Part shown: positions 33,182 to 43,707 of the stretch, piece by piece
Position numbering within the stretch: position 1 is the first letter of the stretch
Layout of the letters: each line of letters begins with the position of its first letter
DNA from: Planctomycetota bacterium
GTDB taxonomy: Bacteria; Planctomycetota; UBA1135; GCA-002686595
Assembly (NCBI GenBank): GCA_028823345.1
Contig: JAPKBR010000018.1
Location: 1-64,000, forward strand
DNA: 64,000 bases
Direction of reading: 5' to 3'
Notes under the pieces: generated by a model
Databases searched by the model: none
Told to the model about the DNA's origin: nothing
Seen by the model: the letters and a program-made list of their open reading frames with translations, nothing else
Position numbers and translations under genes: made by a program

Positions 33182-34052
33182 TGCTCTGCCCCCCGGTGCG
33201 GTGAGCGACTGGGTGAGAACTGCACTTGCGGAGGACCTGGGCCAGGGGGACCTGACTAGCTTGGGAGTGGTGGCAGTCGATGCCCGTGGGATCGCACGCT
33301 TGGTTGCCAAAGAGGAAGGGGTGCTTGCTGGGCAGGACGTGTTCGCCAGTGCCTTTCGCTTGCGAGATTCCGCTCTTGAGATCGAGTGGAACAAGAACGA
33401 CGGGGACGAACTGTTCCCGGGAGATGAAATTGCGCGGCTTGAGGGTTCGGCGCGTGCCCTCTTGGAAGCTGAGCGCACGGCCCTGAATTTTCTCCAGCGC
33501 ATGAGTGGTACGGCCACCATGACCCGCGAATTCGTGCGAGCCGTCGCGGATTTCCCGGGGACGCGTATCTTGGATACGCGCAAGACCACACCTGGGTTGC
33601 GTTTGCTGGAGAAGTACGCAGTGCGCTGTGGCGGTGGAGAAAACCATCGCTTCGGCCTGTTTGACGAGGCAATGATTAAAGAGAATCACGTAGCTCTCGC
33701 GGGCAAGCCCTTGGCCCAAGCTCTGGCGGACTTGCGTTCTACCGTGGGGCCCGAAACCCGGATCACCTGTGAGGCCGAAACCGAGGACGAAGCGCTCGCG
33801 GCCATCGAAGGCGGCGCGGATGTGGTTTTGCTCGACAACTTCAAACCCGCTGACTTGGGCCCTGTCTGCCAGAGACTGCGCACCTCTGCACGGGAAGCGG
33901 GCCGCCGAGTGGAACTAGAGGCCTCTGGCGGCATCACTCTTCAGACTGCCGCGGCCTTTGCTGCCAGTGGGGTTGACCGCCTTTCGGTAGGTGCCTTGAC
34001 CCATTCAGCTCCGGCTCTGGACTTGTCCCTCTTGTTGGAGTGCGCGCCTTGA
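33129..34052 (+). CDS. nadC: Quinolinate phosphoribosyltransferase (nicotinate-nucleotide pyrophosphorylase)
   Basis: Third step of de novo NAD synthesis: quinolinate plus PRPP gives nicotinate mononucleotide and CO2. 307 residues from ATG at 33129, close to the usual size. Signatures: RMSGTATMT, RILDTRKTTPGLRLLEKYAVRCGG with the substrate-binding Arg/Lys, NHRFGLFDEAMIKENH, and EASGGI. The N-terminal extension of about 30 residues is Pro/Ser-rich. The longer frame from 32919 is rejected. The stop overlaps the next start. Confidence 0.95.
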   Translation: MPNLPPSLLPAPRRGLPDALPPGAVSDWVRTALAEDLGQGDLTSLGVVAVDARGIARLVAKEEGVLAGQDVFASAFRLRDSALEIEWNKNDGDELFPGDEIARLEGSARALLEAERTALNFLQRMSGTATMTREFVRAVADFPGTRILDTRKTTPGLRLLEKYAVRCGGGENHRFGLFDEAMIKENHVALAGKPLAQALADLRSTVGPETRITCEAETEDEALAAIEGGADVVLLDNFKPADLGPVCQRLRTSAREAGRRVELEASGGITLQTAAAFAASGVDRLSVGALTHSAPALDLSLLLECAP

Positions 34053-34537
34053 ACGGTCAGCCCTCCGATCCCGAAGGCCTCAAATTGGACCTGCCCGCCA
34101 CCCACGCCGCTGGCCGCATGGCCCGCAGGGTGGCTCACGAATATGCCGCCACCCGCGGCTTGGCGGGGGAGGGGCTCGATCGCTTGGTATTTGTCGTGGG
34201 CGAGTTGCTCGACAATGCGGTGGATCACGGTGGAGGGCAGGCCGCCTTGGACCAATCAGAGCTTGATGGGGACGTGCGCGTTCACTTAGAAATGAAAGTA
34301 CACGGCGAGTCCTGCTGGGAGGTGCATGTGGAAGACGAGAGTGACCTTTCACCCGAGGCCCTGACCAAACTGTTGGGCGCGGATGCGGAAATGCCCGACC
34401 TAGAAGATCCCCGCGGGCGCGGACTCCTGCTGCTGCGAGGGTTCGCCGATTCAGTCACCGCTAGCGCCAGTTCAAGGGGCAAGGGTCTGAGGGTCAGCGT
34501 GCACCTGGGATCCTCACCGGATACTCCCACCCCATGA
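34049..34537 (+). CDS. Anti-sigma-type ATP-binding protein (HATPase_c_2)
   Basis: 162 residues. TTG at 34049 overlaps the nadC stop (TTGA) and has a GGAG 8 bases before it; GTG at 34040 is the alternative. The GHKL fold is supported by GELLDNAVDHGG (N-box) and RGRGLLLLRGFADS (G2 region), as in RsbW/SpoIIAB kinases that phosphorylate an anti-anti-sigma partner. The usual central G1 box is weak. No STAS or sigma-factor gene is nearby. It overlaps the VanZ gene by 4 bases. Confidence 0.82.
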   Translation: MNGQPSDPEGLKLDLPATHAAGRMARRVAHEYAATRGLAGEGLDRLVFVVGELLDNAVDHGGGQAALDQSELDGDVRVHLEMKVHGESCWEVHVEDESDLSPEALTKLLGADAEMPDLEDPRGRGLLLLRGFADSVTASASSRGKGLRVSVHLGSSPDTPTP

Positions 34538-35109
34538 GTTCTCAGGAATCCAGTCCTCACCAACCGCACCGGACAGGAGCACCTCTGTCCAGCGAGATGC
34601 TGAATGGAATTGGCACGCGCCTGATGGCCTTGCCCCGCTTCTTGCGTTTGATGCTGCCCCCGCTTTGGGGCGCCGGCCTCTGGTGGCTCTCTTCTCAGCC
34701 GGGCTCGCGAATCCGAGAGGACGAGGCGTTCTTCCAATCCTGGACCTATAACACGGGCCACGCTTTTCTCTACGGGATCTTGGCTCTCCTGTGCGTCGCG
34801 TGCTTGCCTCGCCGAGAGGGTGGGGTTGCCTTGAGCCGGGGACGAGTCTTTTGGATCTTGGGTCTTGTGATGGCCTATGGATGTATAGACGAGCTACACC
34901 AGTCTTGGGTGCCGGATCGATCGGCCTCGGGATTGGATCTCTTGACCGACTTGGTGGGGGCTTGCGCGACTCTTGCCGTGATCTTCCACCTGGATAAGCG
35001 GAGTCCAGAAGACCCCGTGGCCCATGCGACCCATTTGCGGCGCTTGCTCTGGATCGGCCTGATCCTCAGTTGGGCCGCTGGCCTGGCGGCGACGGTTCTG
35101 GATACGTGA
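34534..35109 (+). CDS. VanZ-like membrane protein
   Basis: 191 residues with four hydrophobic helices. The VanZ pattern is clear: HAFLYGILALL, then YGCIDELHQSWVPDRSASG and a DLVGA motif. These small proteins have poorly known function; the first one described affects teicoplanin resistance. The ATG overlaps the preceding anti-sigma gene stop (ATGA). Confidence 0.83.
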   Translation: MSSQESSPHQPHRTGAPLSSEMLNGIGTRLMALPRFLRLMLPPLWGAGLWWLSSQPGSRIREDEAFFQSWTYNTGHAFLYGILALLCVACLPRREGGVALSRGRVFWILGLVMAYGCIDELHQSWVPDRSASGLDLLTDLVGACATLAVIFHLDKRSPEDPVAHATHLRRLLWIGLILSWAAGLAATVLDT

Positions 35110-35376
35110 CCGGCTTTAGGGTGACGAGCCCGTGACAGAGTGCCCGGCTATCGAGTTCGCAAGGGCACCCAGTGATAGAGCGCCAGGGGCCCTTTGCTCG
35201 GGAACCTAGGGCCCTCGACAATGAAATTGCAAAAAGCTGGGGCAATAGGAGGCCGTGTTTGGGCCAGCGCCATCCCTCTGGGGCGTAGGGGCGGGTGGGC
35301 TCTGCCGTCTCCAGGCGCGGCGTTGTTTTTTGTCCCGGCCACCGCCTAGCCGATCGAAGTAGACTAGCTGCCGTTC

Positions 35377-36810
35377 ATGAGCAATCCCCAGTCCTACACG
35401 AGCCCTCTCTCGACCCGCTACGCCAGCGCGGCCATGCAATATGTCTTCTCAGATGAGCGGAAATTCCTCACTTGGCGCAAGTTGTGGATCGCTCTCGCAG
35501 AGTCCGAGCAGGAACTTGGCTTGCCGATTAGTGATGAGCAATTACAGGAGATGCGCGATCACTTTGAGCCTCTCGATCTTGATCTGGCCGCTCGTTACGA
35601 GCGAGATTTGCGCCACGATGTGATGGCGCATGTGCATGCTTGGGGAGACTCGTGCCCCAAGGCCCGCCCAATTCTGCACCTGGGCGCGACTTCTTGCTAT
35701 GTGGGGGACAACACGGACCTGATCGTCATGCGTGATGGCTTGCGCCTGATCCGCGGCCAACTGCTGGCCGTGGTTGAGAACCTCAAGACATTCGCCAGGG
35801 AACAGAAGGCCCTGCCCACCCTGGGGTTCACCCATTTCCAACCGGCTCAAGCCACTACCGTGGGCAAGCGCGCCTGCCTTTGGTTGCAAGATATTTTGCA
35901 AGATATAGAGGACCTGGAACACGCCGAAAAGGCGATACGCTTCCGCGGGGTCAAGGGCACCACTGGAACCCAGGCTTCCTTCCTCGATCTGTTCGATGGG
36001 GATCACGACAAGGTGCGCGAGCTCGACCGTAAGGTCACCAAGCGCATGGGGTTTGCAAGTACCTTTGGCGTCACCGGTCAAACCTATCCGCGGAAACTTG
36101 ACTTCCGCGTGTCCCAGGTGCTTTCGTCCATCGCCCAATCGGCCCACAAGTTTGCCACGGACATTCGCCTCCTGGCCAATCGCCGAGAAATCGAGGAGCC
36201 CTTTGGCACGAAACAGGTTGGATCCTCCGCCATGCCTTGGAAACGCAACCCCATGCGCTCTGAGCGGATTTGCGCCCTCTCGCGGTTCGTAATGGAAGCC
36301 CTTGGTAACATGGCTCACACCGCTGCCAACCAGTGGCTCGAACGCACCCTCGACGATTCAGCCAACCGCCGCTTGGCACTGGCCGAGTCCTTCCTGGCCA
36401 CGGATGCGATCTTGAATCTCTACGTGAATGTCTCCTCCGGGCTCGTGGTTTATCCCGCCGTAATCAAGCGCAACCTCGATGCTGAACTGCCCTTCCTAGC
36501 CACCGAATCCCTGATGATGGAAGCCGTCCGCGCCGGCGGCGACCGACAGGATCTCCACGAGCGGATTCGCATCCACTCCCACGCAGCCGCTGCCGAAATC
36601 AAGGCCGGAGGCGAATCCGACCTGCGCGAACGCATCAGCCAAGACCCTGCCTTTGTCACCGTTGCCGGTCGCTTGGATGAGCTACTGGACGGCTCCCGTT
36701 TCATAGGCCGCGCCTCCGAGCAGGTGGATGAGTTCATCTCTGAAGAGGTCGAACCCGTCCTCGCCGCCTGGGCCGAGGTGCCCGTGGTTGAGGCCGAAGT
36801 GCGGGTCTAG
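35377..36810 (+). CDS. purB: Adenylosuccinate lyase, animal-type
   Basis: 477 residues. It catalyses two purine-pathway eliminations releasing fumarate (SAICAR and adenylosuccinate). The fumarase-superfamily signature SSAMPWKRNPMRSE is present, and THFQPAQATTVGKR carries the catalytic histidine region. Beyond the family motifs, the N-terminal part (YTSPLSTRYASAAMQYVFS, then FLTWRKLWIALAESEQ) and blocks such as LRHDVMAHVHAWG and GATSCYVGDNTDLI read like the animal ADSL enzymes, as I recall them, not like the shorter typical bacterial PurB. Single gene; no purine neighbours in the window. Confidence 0.95.
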   Translation: MSNPQSYTSPLSTRYASAAMQYVFSDERKFLTWRKLWIALAESEQELGLPISDEQLQEMRDHFEPLDLDLAARYERDLRHDVMAHVHAWGDSCPKARPILHLGATSCYVGDNTDLIVMRDGLRLIRGQLLAVVENLKTFAREQKALPTLGFTHFQPAQATTVGKRACLWLQDILQDIEDLEHAEKAIRFRGVKGTTGTQASFLDLFDGDHDKVRELDRKVTKRMGFASTFGVTGQTYPRKLDFRVSQVLSSIAQSAHKFATDIRLLANRREIEEPFGTKQVGSSAMPWKRNPMRSERICALSRFVMEALGNMAHTAANQWLERTLDDSANRRLALAESFLATDAILNLYVNVSSGLVVYPAVIKRNLDAELPFLATESLMMEAVRAGGDRQDLHERIRIHSHAAAAEIKAGGESDLRERISQDPAFVTVAGRLDELLDGSRFIGRASEQVDEFISEEVEPVLAAWAEVPVVEAEVRV

Positions 36811-36973
36811 GCGCAGAACGGCAAAAGAAGGCTGTGCGCTGTTCTCCTTGTACCTTTGGCGGAGAGTCTAGTAGCTGCAAGAAGGCGATGCCGGGAATAG
36901 CAACTTCGTGACCTACTGATTCAAGTCCTGACGAGGAAGACTTCAGGCCTCTTGGACGTGGGAGGCTTCAGCA

Positions 36974-38395
36974 TCAGGCCAGAATCTTCTTTAGCACATT
37001 GCCGTGGACATCCGTCAAGCGCACGTCTCGGCCAGCGTATCGGTAGGTGAGGCGCTTGTGATCGAGCCCCAGTTGGTGAAGGACCGTGGCCCACAGGTCG
37101 TAGGTGTCGCAACGGTCTTCCACCACGTGGTAGCCGAACTCATCCGTCTGGCCATAGACCGTTCCCCCACGAATTCCCCCGCCAGCAAGGAAGACGCTGA
37201 AGCCATAGGGGTTGTGATCCCGTCCGTCCGAGCCTTGAGAGAAAGGCGTGCGACCGAATTCTCCGGCCCAGACGATCAAGGTCTGCTCAAGCAGGCCCCT
37301 GGAGCGCAGGTCCTTGATGAGTCCCGCGATTGGTTGGTCCACCTGGTAGGCCATTGCGCTGTGCCCAGCCTTGAGCGCTCCGTGCTGATCCCAGGGGTTG
37401 GGCGCTCCACCGGCGCCGATGTTCTTCGTGATACAGCTCAGTTCGATGAAGCGCACACCGCGCTCCACTAGACGGCGGGCCAGAAGACACTGGCGTGCAT
37501 AGGCGGCCTTCGTCGGCTCCGCGTCATCTAACCCATAGAGCTTACGCGTCGCCGCGCTCTCCCCCGACACGTCACACGCCTCCGGCACCGCGGCCTGCAT
37601 GCGATAGGCCGTTTCGTAGTTGCGAATGGCCGCATCAAGCTGTGGATCCGCCGTGCCCCGGGCAAAGCGGCGGTCGAGACGTCCGATCAAGTCCAAATGA
37701 CGCAACTGCTCGCCGTCCTCGAGCGCGGGCGCGATATTGCGCACCGCGGGAATGTGGCCCGCCCGAACGATCGAGGCCTGATGGTGGGCCGGTAGGAAGC
37801 CGCTGCTGAAAAGACCCACTCCCCCGTGGGGGGTGACTGAGCCACCAGACTGCAGCACGACAAAACCCGGCAGGTTCTCGTTCTCACTACCCAGCCCATA
37901 GTTCATCCACGCGCCAGCGCTTGGGTGCCCCATGAACGGGAAGCCCGTGTGCATGAGGTAGTTGCCTTGTGCGTGCTCGTTGACGGAACTCGTCATTGAA
38001 CGCACGACCGCGAGTTCATCGGCCACGCTCCCGATCTCGGGGAACATGGAACTGATCGGGAGCCCGCTTTGCCCGTAGCGGCGGAATGTGAAGGGCGAAG
38101 CCATCACGTTGCCGTTTTGATTGAACTGCGTGCGTTCGACCTTGACAGGCATGGGCTTGCCATGAAACCGCTCCAGTTCTGGCTTCGGGTCGAAAGAATC
38201 GACCTGTGACACGCCGCCAGACATGTAACAAAATATCACGTGTTTCGCCCGCGGAATGTGGTGGGCCAGGGGCCTGTCATCCACCTGGCCTGCGAAGCCG
38301 GTCTCTGCCATCAGACCCTGCAAGGCCAAGAGGCCAAAGCCGTTGGAAGTCTGCCGCAGGAGCTCGCGTCGTGAGAAATTGGATCCGCTCATCAT
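36974..38395 (-). CDS. DUF1501 exported sulfatase-like protein
   Basis: 473 residues. The N-terminus [20 protein letters not shown] suits a Tat-type signal. DUF1501 family features include [53 protein letters not shown] and [15 protein letters not shown]. These proteins are characteristic of planctomycetes and are related to alkaline phosphatase/sulfatase folds, but no activity is established. It starts 5 bases after the stop of the PSCyt1-type gene, with AGGGG in its leader, so the two are cotranscribed. A second in-frame ATG at 38392 is possible. Confidence 0.93.
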   Translation of the reverse strand: MMSGSNFSRRELLRQTSNGFGLLALQGLMAETGFAGQVDDRPLAHHIPRAKHVIFCYMSGGVSQVDSFDPKPELERFHGKPMPVKVERTQFNQNGNVMASPFTFRRYGQSGLPISSMFPEIGSVADELAVVRSMTSSVNEHAQGNYLMHTGFPFMGHPSAGAWMNYGLGSENENLPGFVVLQSGGSVTPHGGVGLFSSGFLPAHHQASIVRAGHIPAVRNIAPALEDGEQLRHLDLIGRLDRRFARGTADPQLDAAIRNYETAYRMQAAVPEACDVSGESAATRKLYGLDDAEPTKAAYARQCLLARRLVERGVRFIELSCITKNIGAGGAPNPWDQHGALKAGHSAMAYQVDQPIAGLIKDLRSRGLLEQTLIVWAGEFGRTPFSQGSDGRDHNPYGFSVFLAGGGIRGGTVYGQTDEFGYHVVEDRCDTYDLWATVLHQLGLDHKRLTYRYAGRDVRLTDVHGNVLKKILA

Positions 38396-38400
38396 CCCCT

Positions 38401-41400
38401 CTACCTGAGGTAGAGGAACTCCTTCAGGTTGTAAAGTGCGTGGGCCACACGAGCCCAGGATTCGTCTTCGCGAACGGGTGGCCCCAACTTTTCTATGCCA
38501 CGACGAGCGCCCGCGATGGCCACCTCAATTTCTAAGACCGCGGCCCTATCCTCCGGACCCAATGCCGCGAGCACCTCGGTGCGCCCCTTCCACCCCCGCT
38601 GCCACCAGACCCACATGGAATCCAACGCAGCTAGGTTGCTTGCGAGCCCCGCCTCGAGCTCCCGACGGCGCTCCCGGTCTATCCGGAAGGCGGAACGGCA
38701 CTCGTCCGCGTACGCACAAAGAGCCGCGAGCTCATCGGCTCCTGGCTCCCGTCCAGTGACGGCCTCGAACATGAGGGCAAAGCTCTCGCCCTCATGCTTA
38801 CCCTTGCCACTGGAACGCATACGGGCGCCCCAACTCTTGGCGAGATCTCCCACCATGGGATCGTTCAACATGGTCAGCGCCTGGGCCGGGACGTTGGTCA
38901 CATGACGCGAGCCCAGCGTGTCGAACGGCACGGGCGCATCGAAGCTCTGCAGGAAGGCGTCCAAGGCATTGCGGCGAGACTCCACGTAGACGCTGCGGCG
39001 AGGGGTACTGGAGTTCGGCCCGAAGCCGGGGCCGAACATGCGCTGGTCCAAACGCCCTGCCGCCGAGAAGAGCGAGTCCCGGATCGCCTCGGCATCCAGC
39101 CGTCGGACATTCGCATGGGAGAGCCACTTGTTCCCTGGGTCCAGGGCCAGGGCTATCGGAGACGCTGCGGAACTCATCCGCCAGGTCTTGGAAAGGAGCA
39201 AGAAGCGAATCATCTCCTTGATGGACCAACTCTTCTCAACCATGCGCCCCGAGAGGTAATCCAACAGCTCGGGATGGGAGGGCTTCGTACCCAAGCGTCC
39301 GAAGTTGTCCGGGGTGGTCACGAGCCCTTGACCAAAAAGGTGGTGCCAGATCCGATTGGTGATCACCCGCGATGTGAGTGGATTGTCCGCACGCAGAAGA
39401 TCCTCCGCCAGCTCCAGGCGTCCTCCCGTACCGGGGGCGTAGGGCTCGGGGTCAATCGCCTCAAGGAATCGACGTGGGATAATCGCCCCGGGGTTTCGGT
39501 GATCACCACGCACATAGAGCGCCTGGTCTGAAGCGTCGGCCTCGACGATGCCCGGTACCCGTGTCGGCAGGGGCACTGCGGCATCCAGCTCGCGATACGC
39601 CCCGACCAGCTTGGCAACCTGCGGCAGCTGGGCCAGGTCATTGGCGAGCAGGCCCTCACGCAGACAGGCATCAAGCAACAGAGCTTGCGAGTCGGTCGCC
39701 GCAGATCGCTTCCAGCTCTCGATAGCCTCGTCGATGCGTTGCGCGATTCGCCCCGCAAGCTCGACTCTGGACTGAGGTACTTCCTCGAAGACTTGCCCCG
39801 ATACCATGGGATCGGCGGGCCTGCCCGCTCCTTTCTTGCGCAGCCGGACTTCCCGCACGCCAAACCACGAGCGGTCGCTACCGCCCACCTCGATGGGAGC
39901 GTCCTGGCCCGTGTAGAGTTCCAGGTGGACGCTGTCCCCATCCCAGTAGGACAGGTCGAGACGCAACCACGACCATGTGTCGCTCTTGATTTCGGTGATG
40001 GGAAAGACCGTGCCTGAGCGCGGGTAGTTATGCACCGCATAACGCAGCTTGGCCCCTCCTCCGCCCAGAACCCGAAACCAGAGTTCGTATTCTCCCTCGA
40101 GAGAGAAGTGCGCGGACTGCAGGACCCCGCGGTGCCGACTGGACAGAAGGTGGGTATAGACCCCTGCCGGATAGATCCCACTCAGCACCTGCTCGCCCGC
40201 CGGAGCTACCGCGAATTCACCCGCGGAAGAGATTCCCCCGGCGAGGCCATTCCCCGAGGGATACCACTCGTCCATTTCCGTGGTGCTGGCGAGGTTCCAT
40301 CGCCGCTCGTAATCCAGGGATGGCTCGGTATTCTGCGCGCCTGCGCTCGCCGCCTCCCAAGCCGCTTCGAAGCCGAGTCCCGCGCCCATGCGTTGGTCGA
40401 TGTCCCAGAGCAGGTGCAGGGGATGATCAAGGCTCTTGGCCTGCTCCGGCAGCTCGTCTGGCGACAACTTCCACGTACTCCAAGCCTCAGCCAGGGCCGT
40501 CCGGATTTCGGCCTTGAGCTCCACGAGGTCGCTCTTGTTGCGCTGCTGGATTTCGGCCGTATTGACATCCAGCATGGCCGGACGGCTCGAACCCAGGATG
40601 CCAAAGAGCGCGTAGTAGTCCGCCTGGCTGATCGCATCGAACTTATGGTCGTGGCAACGCGCGCAGGAAACAGTCTGGGCCAGAAAGGTCTTGCTGAAGA
40701 CATTGATCTGGTCGTCAGTGAAGCGCACCTTTTCATCGAGTGCATCGGTGGGCGCGAACCCATGGAACACAAAGCGCCATTGCGCCGTACCGATCGCGGA
40801 TTCGTTGATCCCCAGCTCGGAGTTCAACCGCGGCTCGCTGAGCAGGTCGCCGGCGATCTGCTCGCGCACGAACTGGTCAAAGGGCAGGTCCTGGTTGAAA
40901 GCCCGGATCAGATAGTCGCGATACTGATAGGCGTGAGGGATGCGAGGATCCCCCTCTGATCCGTGGGAGTCTGCGTAACGGACGAGATCCATCCAGTGCC
41001 GCGCCCACCGCTCGCCGTAGCGCGGTGAGGCGAGCAACTGATCGATAAGGCGTGCCAGCGCATCGGGATCCTCGTCCGCAAGAAAGTGGCGAATCTCATC
41101 CGGCGTTGGGGGCAAACCGAGGAGGGTGTAGTACAGGCGGCGGACCAACGTCCGGCGGTCCGCCTCAGGGCTGGGCAGCAGTCCATTCTCCACCATCCCT
41201 TGCTGGATGAAACGATCGACGGGATGCTCGGACCAGTCCCCGGCCTCCGGCAGCACAGGTACCACAATGGGCTGGAGACTCCACCACTGCTTGCGAAGCT
41301 CGAACTTCGCGGCCCAGGAGATTAACGCCTCGAGCTCTTGGTTGGTAGGCGCTGCATCCCTCGGATCGTAGGCGCCGTTACGAATCCATTCCTCGAAGTC

Positions 41401-41748
41401 TGCGACCACCGACGCGTCTAGCTTTCCACCGTCCCTGGGCATCTCAAGACCATCTATCTCGTGGCGCATAACAGCCAAGATCAGGCTTTGATCAGGATCA
41501 CCCGGTACAACCGCAAACCCCGAGTCGGACTCCATGCGCATCGGCTCCCGACCATCAAGAGCCAGGCCGCCACGGGCCTTGTCCACGCTATTGTGACAGG
41601 TGTAGCAGTGCTCGATCAGGACAGGGCGAATGCGCGCCTCGAAATGCTCTCTATCCTGCGCCGTGGAGCTCTGCACCTGCGCCCCAAGTACACTGCTCGC
41701 GACAGCTATCAGGAGCGGGGGGGGCAGCAGATAGTGGAGAGGGCTCAT
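38401..41748 (-). CDS. PSCyt1/DUF1549/DUF1553 exported haem-binding protein
   Basis: 1115 residues with a signal peptide ([13 protein letters not shown]). A c-type haem motif CYTCH (C48, C51, H52) lies in the PSCyt1 region. A second [10 protein letters not shown] motif at about residue 366 follows, normal for DUF1549. DUF1549 is at about residues 160-390, with [18 protein letters not shown] carbohydrate-binding-like segment (about 510-640) precedes DUF1553 (about 760-1040), with [13 protein letters not shown] and [17 protein letters not shown]. It is exported and paired with the DUF1501 gene, a hallmark planctomycete combination thought to act on complex carbohydrates outside the cytoplasm; the reaction is unknown. 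Confidence 0.94.
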   Translation of the reverse strand: MSPLHYLLPPPLLIAVASSVLGAQVQSSTAQDREHFEARIRPVLIEHCYTCHNSVDKARGGLALDGREPMRMESDSGFAVVPGDPDQSLILAVMRHEIDGLEMPRDGGKLDASVVADFEEWIRNGAYDPRDAAPTNQELEALISWAAKFELRKQWWSLQPIVVPVLPEAGDWSEHPVDRFIQQGMVENGLLPSPEADRRTLVRRLYYTLLGLPPTPDEIRHFLADEDPDALARLIDQLLASPRYGERWARHWMDLVRYADSHGSEGDPRIPHAYQYRDYLIRAFNQDLPFDQFVREQIAGDLLSEPRLNSELGINESAIGTAQWRFVFHGFAPTDALDEKVRFTDDQINVFSKTFLAQTVSCARCHDHKFDAISQADYYALFGILGSSRPAMLDVNTAEIQQRNKSDLVELKAEIRTALAEAWSTWKLSPDELPEQAKSLDHPLHLLWDIDQRMGAGLGFEAAWEAASAGAQNTEPSLDYERRWNLASTTEMDEWYPSGNGLAGGISSAGEFAVAPAGEQVLSGIYPAGVYTHLLSSRHRGVLQSAHFSLEGEYELWFRVLGGGGAKLRYAVHNYPRSGTVFPITEIKSDTWSWLRLDLSYWDGDSVHLELYTGQDAPIEVGGSDRSWFGVREVRLRKKGAGRPADPMVSGQVFEEVPQSRVELAGRIAQRIDEAIESWKRSAATDSQALLLDACLREGLLANDLAQLPQVAKLVGAYRELDAAVPLPTRVPGIVEADASDQALYVRGDHRNPGAIIPRRFLEAIDPEPYAPGTGGRLELAEDLLRADNPLTSRVITNRIWHHLFGQGLVTTPDNFGRLGTKPSHPELLDYLSGRMVEKSWSIKEMIRFLLLSKTWRMSSAASPIALALDPGNKWLSHANVRRLDAEAIRDSLFSAAGRLDQRMFGPGFGPNSSTPRRSVYVESRRNALDAFLQSFDAPVPFDTLGSRHVTNVPAQALTMLNDPMVGDLAKSWGARMRSSGKGKHEGESFALMFEAVTGREPGADELAALCAYADECRSAFRIDRERRRELEAGLASNLAALDSMWVWWQRGWKGRTEVLAALGPEDRAAVLEIEVAIAGARRGIEKLGPPVREDESWARVAHALYNLKEFLYLR

Positions 41749-42103
41749 GGTCTACGAGGCAGGCTCTCGCCAGTAGGGAGATTGTAGCCGCCTGGGCGAC
41801 CTACGGACTCGGGGACTTGGGTGGATGTAGTGCGGCCACCCCAGGGCATTTAGGCCCCAGACCTAGGGTCCCATGTGAGCAGGGCCCCTTGGATCCTCAT
41901 GCCTCCGGGGGTGACGCCTCATTGTCCCGGTCATCCCTGGGCCCAGGAATGAAGCACGTACGTACCACAATGGTGCGAACTTCCGAGCACCGGGTTGCGT
42001 CAAAGGGGTGACGGGGCCTCTCTCCGGTCAGGGGGGTACCTTTTTTGTACTGGACCCTGTGATTTTACCGGGCCGGCACGAGACGCCCCCAATATTATTT
42101 ATT
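41749..42103. other. Intergenic region before the sugar isomerase-like gene
   Basis: 355 bases between the divergent PSCyt1-type gene and the start proposed at 42104. It ends with an AT-rich stretch (AATATTATTTATT) just before the GTG, possibly part of a promoter or unstructured leader. A T-tract (TTTTTT at about 42041) is present. I see no gene, tRNA or clear riboswitch. Confidence 0.4.
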
Positions 42104-43030
42104 GTGACTCAACCAGGTATTCCGAACGATTTGGTGCTCAGCACCGCTTGCTACGGCCCCCGCCTTGGCCGTATCGAAGACCAGGCGTTCTCCGCCGTGG
42201 CCATGGGCTTTCGCCGGCTCGAACTCGGTATCGCTGATAGTCCCTGCGAGCTAAGCGGTTGGCTCGATGCCCACCGAGAGACTGGCATCACAGCGGAATC
42301 TGTGGTGGTGGGGGCCCTCTACCCCAAGAAAGACGCGGTCAGTGGCAGCTTTCTGGGATCCCTGGACGCCGAGCTGCGAGACCGGGCTCTCAACCTGACT
42401 CGCCGGCACATCTGCATCGCCCAACAGCTAGGAGCTCCCGTGGTGGTGGTGCGTGGATGTGCTGTGGAAGACGAAGCTTTGACCCAGGAGGCAATAGCCC
42501 TCTCGGCTCGCTTGGAAGTGGCCCAACTCGATGACTTGGATGCGGTCCAAGTCGAGATCCGAGACCTGGTGCAACGCGTCCAGAAACTCGGGCAAAAACA
42601 GCTAGAGAGTTTTTGTCGTTCCTTGCACAGCTTGCGCAGGGCCTACCCCGATCTGAAGTTGGCCCTCGAACCGGGCTTTACGTTCAACGACTTGCTGAAT
42701 TTTGAAGCGATGCAATGGGTGCTTGATGACCTAGACCAATCACGGGTGGGTTATTGGCACGACACGGGCGGACTTCATTCTCGCGAGTTGGCAGGGTTGC
42801 CAGGCCAAGGGCCTTGGCTGGATGCCTTCGCCAGCAAACTCCGTGGCGTGCACTTGAGCGATTCTACGTTCAAAGAACAGGGATTGCCCCCGGGGATGGG
42901 GGATGTGGATTTCCAGCTAGTGGCGAGCTATCTGCCAGAGGCAGCGGTGCGGGTGATTGAAGCGAACTCGATTCATGGACGGGCCGAGATCTTGGCTTCT
43001 GTGAACCATCTCATGAGCAAGGGCTTCTAG
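42104..43030 (+). CDS. Sugar phosphate isomerase/epimerase-like TIM-barrel protein
   Basis: 308 residues from GTG at 42104; a GTG at 42008 is an alternative giving 340 residues, but the extra segment is not domain-like. Metal-site residues typical of the xylose-isomerase-like (AP endonuclease family 2) fold appear in order: LALEPGFTFND, YWHDTGGLH, GVHLSDS and VIEANSIHG. The catalytic substrate is not evident. It is a single gene with an isolated promoter region. Confidence 0.8.
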   Translation: MTQPGIPNDLVLSTACYGPRLGRIEDQAFSAVAMGFRRLELGIADSPCELSGWLDAHRETGITAESVVVGALYPKKDAVSGSFLGSLDAELRDRALNLTRRHICIAQQLGAPVVVVRGCAVEDEALTQEAIALSARLEVAQLDDLDAVQVEIRDLVQRVQKLGQKQLESFCRSLHSLRRAYPDLKLALEPGFTFNDLLNFEAMQWVLDDLDQSRVGYWHDTGGLHSRELAGLPGQGPWLDAFASKLRGVHLSDSTFKEQGLPPGMGDVDFQLVASYLPEAAVRVIEANSIHGRAEILASVNHLMSKGF

Positions 43031-43045
43031 GGACTGTCCCTTTTT
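43029..43045 (+). terminator. Small hairpin with T-tract after the isomerase gene
   Basis: AGGGA/TCCCT with a 3-nt loop overlaps the end of the gene and is followed by TTTT. The stem is only 5 bp, so it is a weak candidate terminator. Confidence 0.35.
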
Positions 43046-43121
43046 ACACCGTCTCGTTTTGCGCAGCCTCGTATGAGTGTGATGCAACCCAGGGGGTTGA
43101 CCTAGGAAGGCTGCCTCGGTG

Positions 43122-43571
43122 TTAGTCCCACCACCACTGCAGGAACCCCGCCGGCGCCAGCGCTGTCAGGGCTAGACACAACCAGCAGGCCGTCCCACAG
43201 AATGCGGGGTAGATCATGTTGGAGCGTAGCTGCGGCACCAGGGCAAGCAATGCCAGCACAGTAGGTATGACGAGTGCCAGCACCAATGCAATGACGAAGA
43301 ATCCGTTGGAAATGCCCTGATGTGTGATCAGATCCGGTGGAAATCCATCTGTACCGATGCGTTCGGGCCAGCCACTCAGGCGAACGTGCATATGCACCGC
43401 CAGTGAATAGAAGGAGACGAGCGCAAGCAGACCCGGAAGGGTCAGGAGTGCGAGCCACCGGCGAGACCGCCCAGAACCCTGTCCTTGGATGTAAGACCAG
43501 GCCATGGCTACAGCAATCGAGACGATGGACAAGGCAGCCAGCACGATCGGTTGAAAGATCGAATGATTCAT
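43122..43571 (-). CDS. Small four-helix membrane protein, unknown function
   Basis: 149 residues, four hydrophobic helices (about 8-26, 40-60, 90-112, 122-140), with a short soluble stretch between helices 2 and 3. No recognised motif. A charged Arg/Ser-rich loop follows helix 1. It is divergent from the phosphoesterase gene (136 bp). Confidence 0.68.
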   Translation of the reverse strand: MNHSIFQPIVLAALSIVSIAVAMAWSYIQGQGSGRSRRWLALLTLPGLLALVSFYSLAVHMHVRLSGWPERIGTDGFPPDLITHQGISNGFFVIALVLALVIPTVLALLALVPQLRSNMIYPAFCGTACWLCLALTALAPAGFLQWWWD

Positions 43572-43707
43572 TGCGAGCAGAGTCGCATGCCTTCCTTTGG
43601 CCTGCTGGAGTCCCTCGTGGGAGGTGAGGAGCAGGGGTGCCGAGGGGGCGCTGAGAGTTGGTTTTCAACACCGAAAGGGGCCAGTGCCGGGGTATCGTGA
43701 GGCCTCA

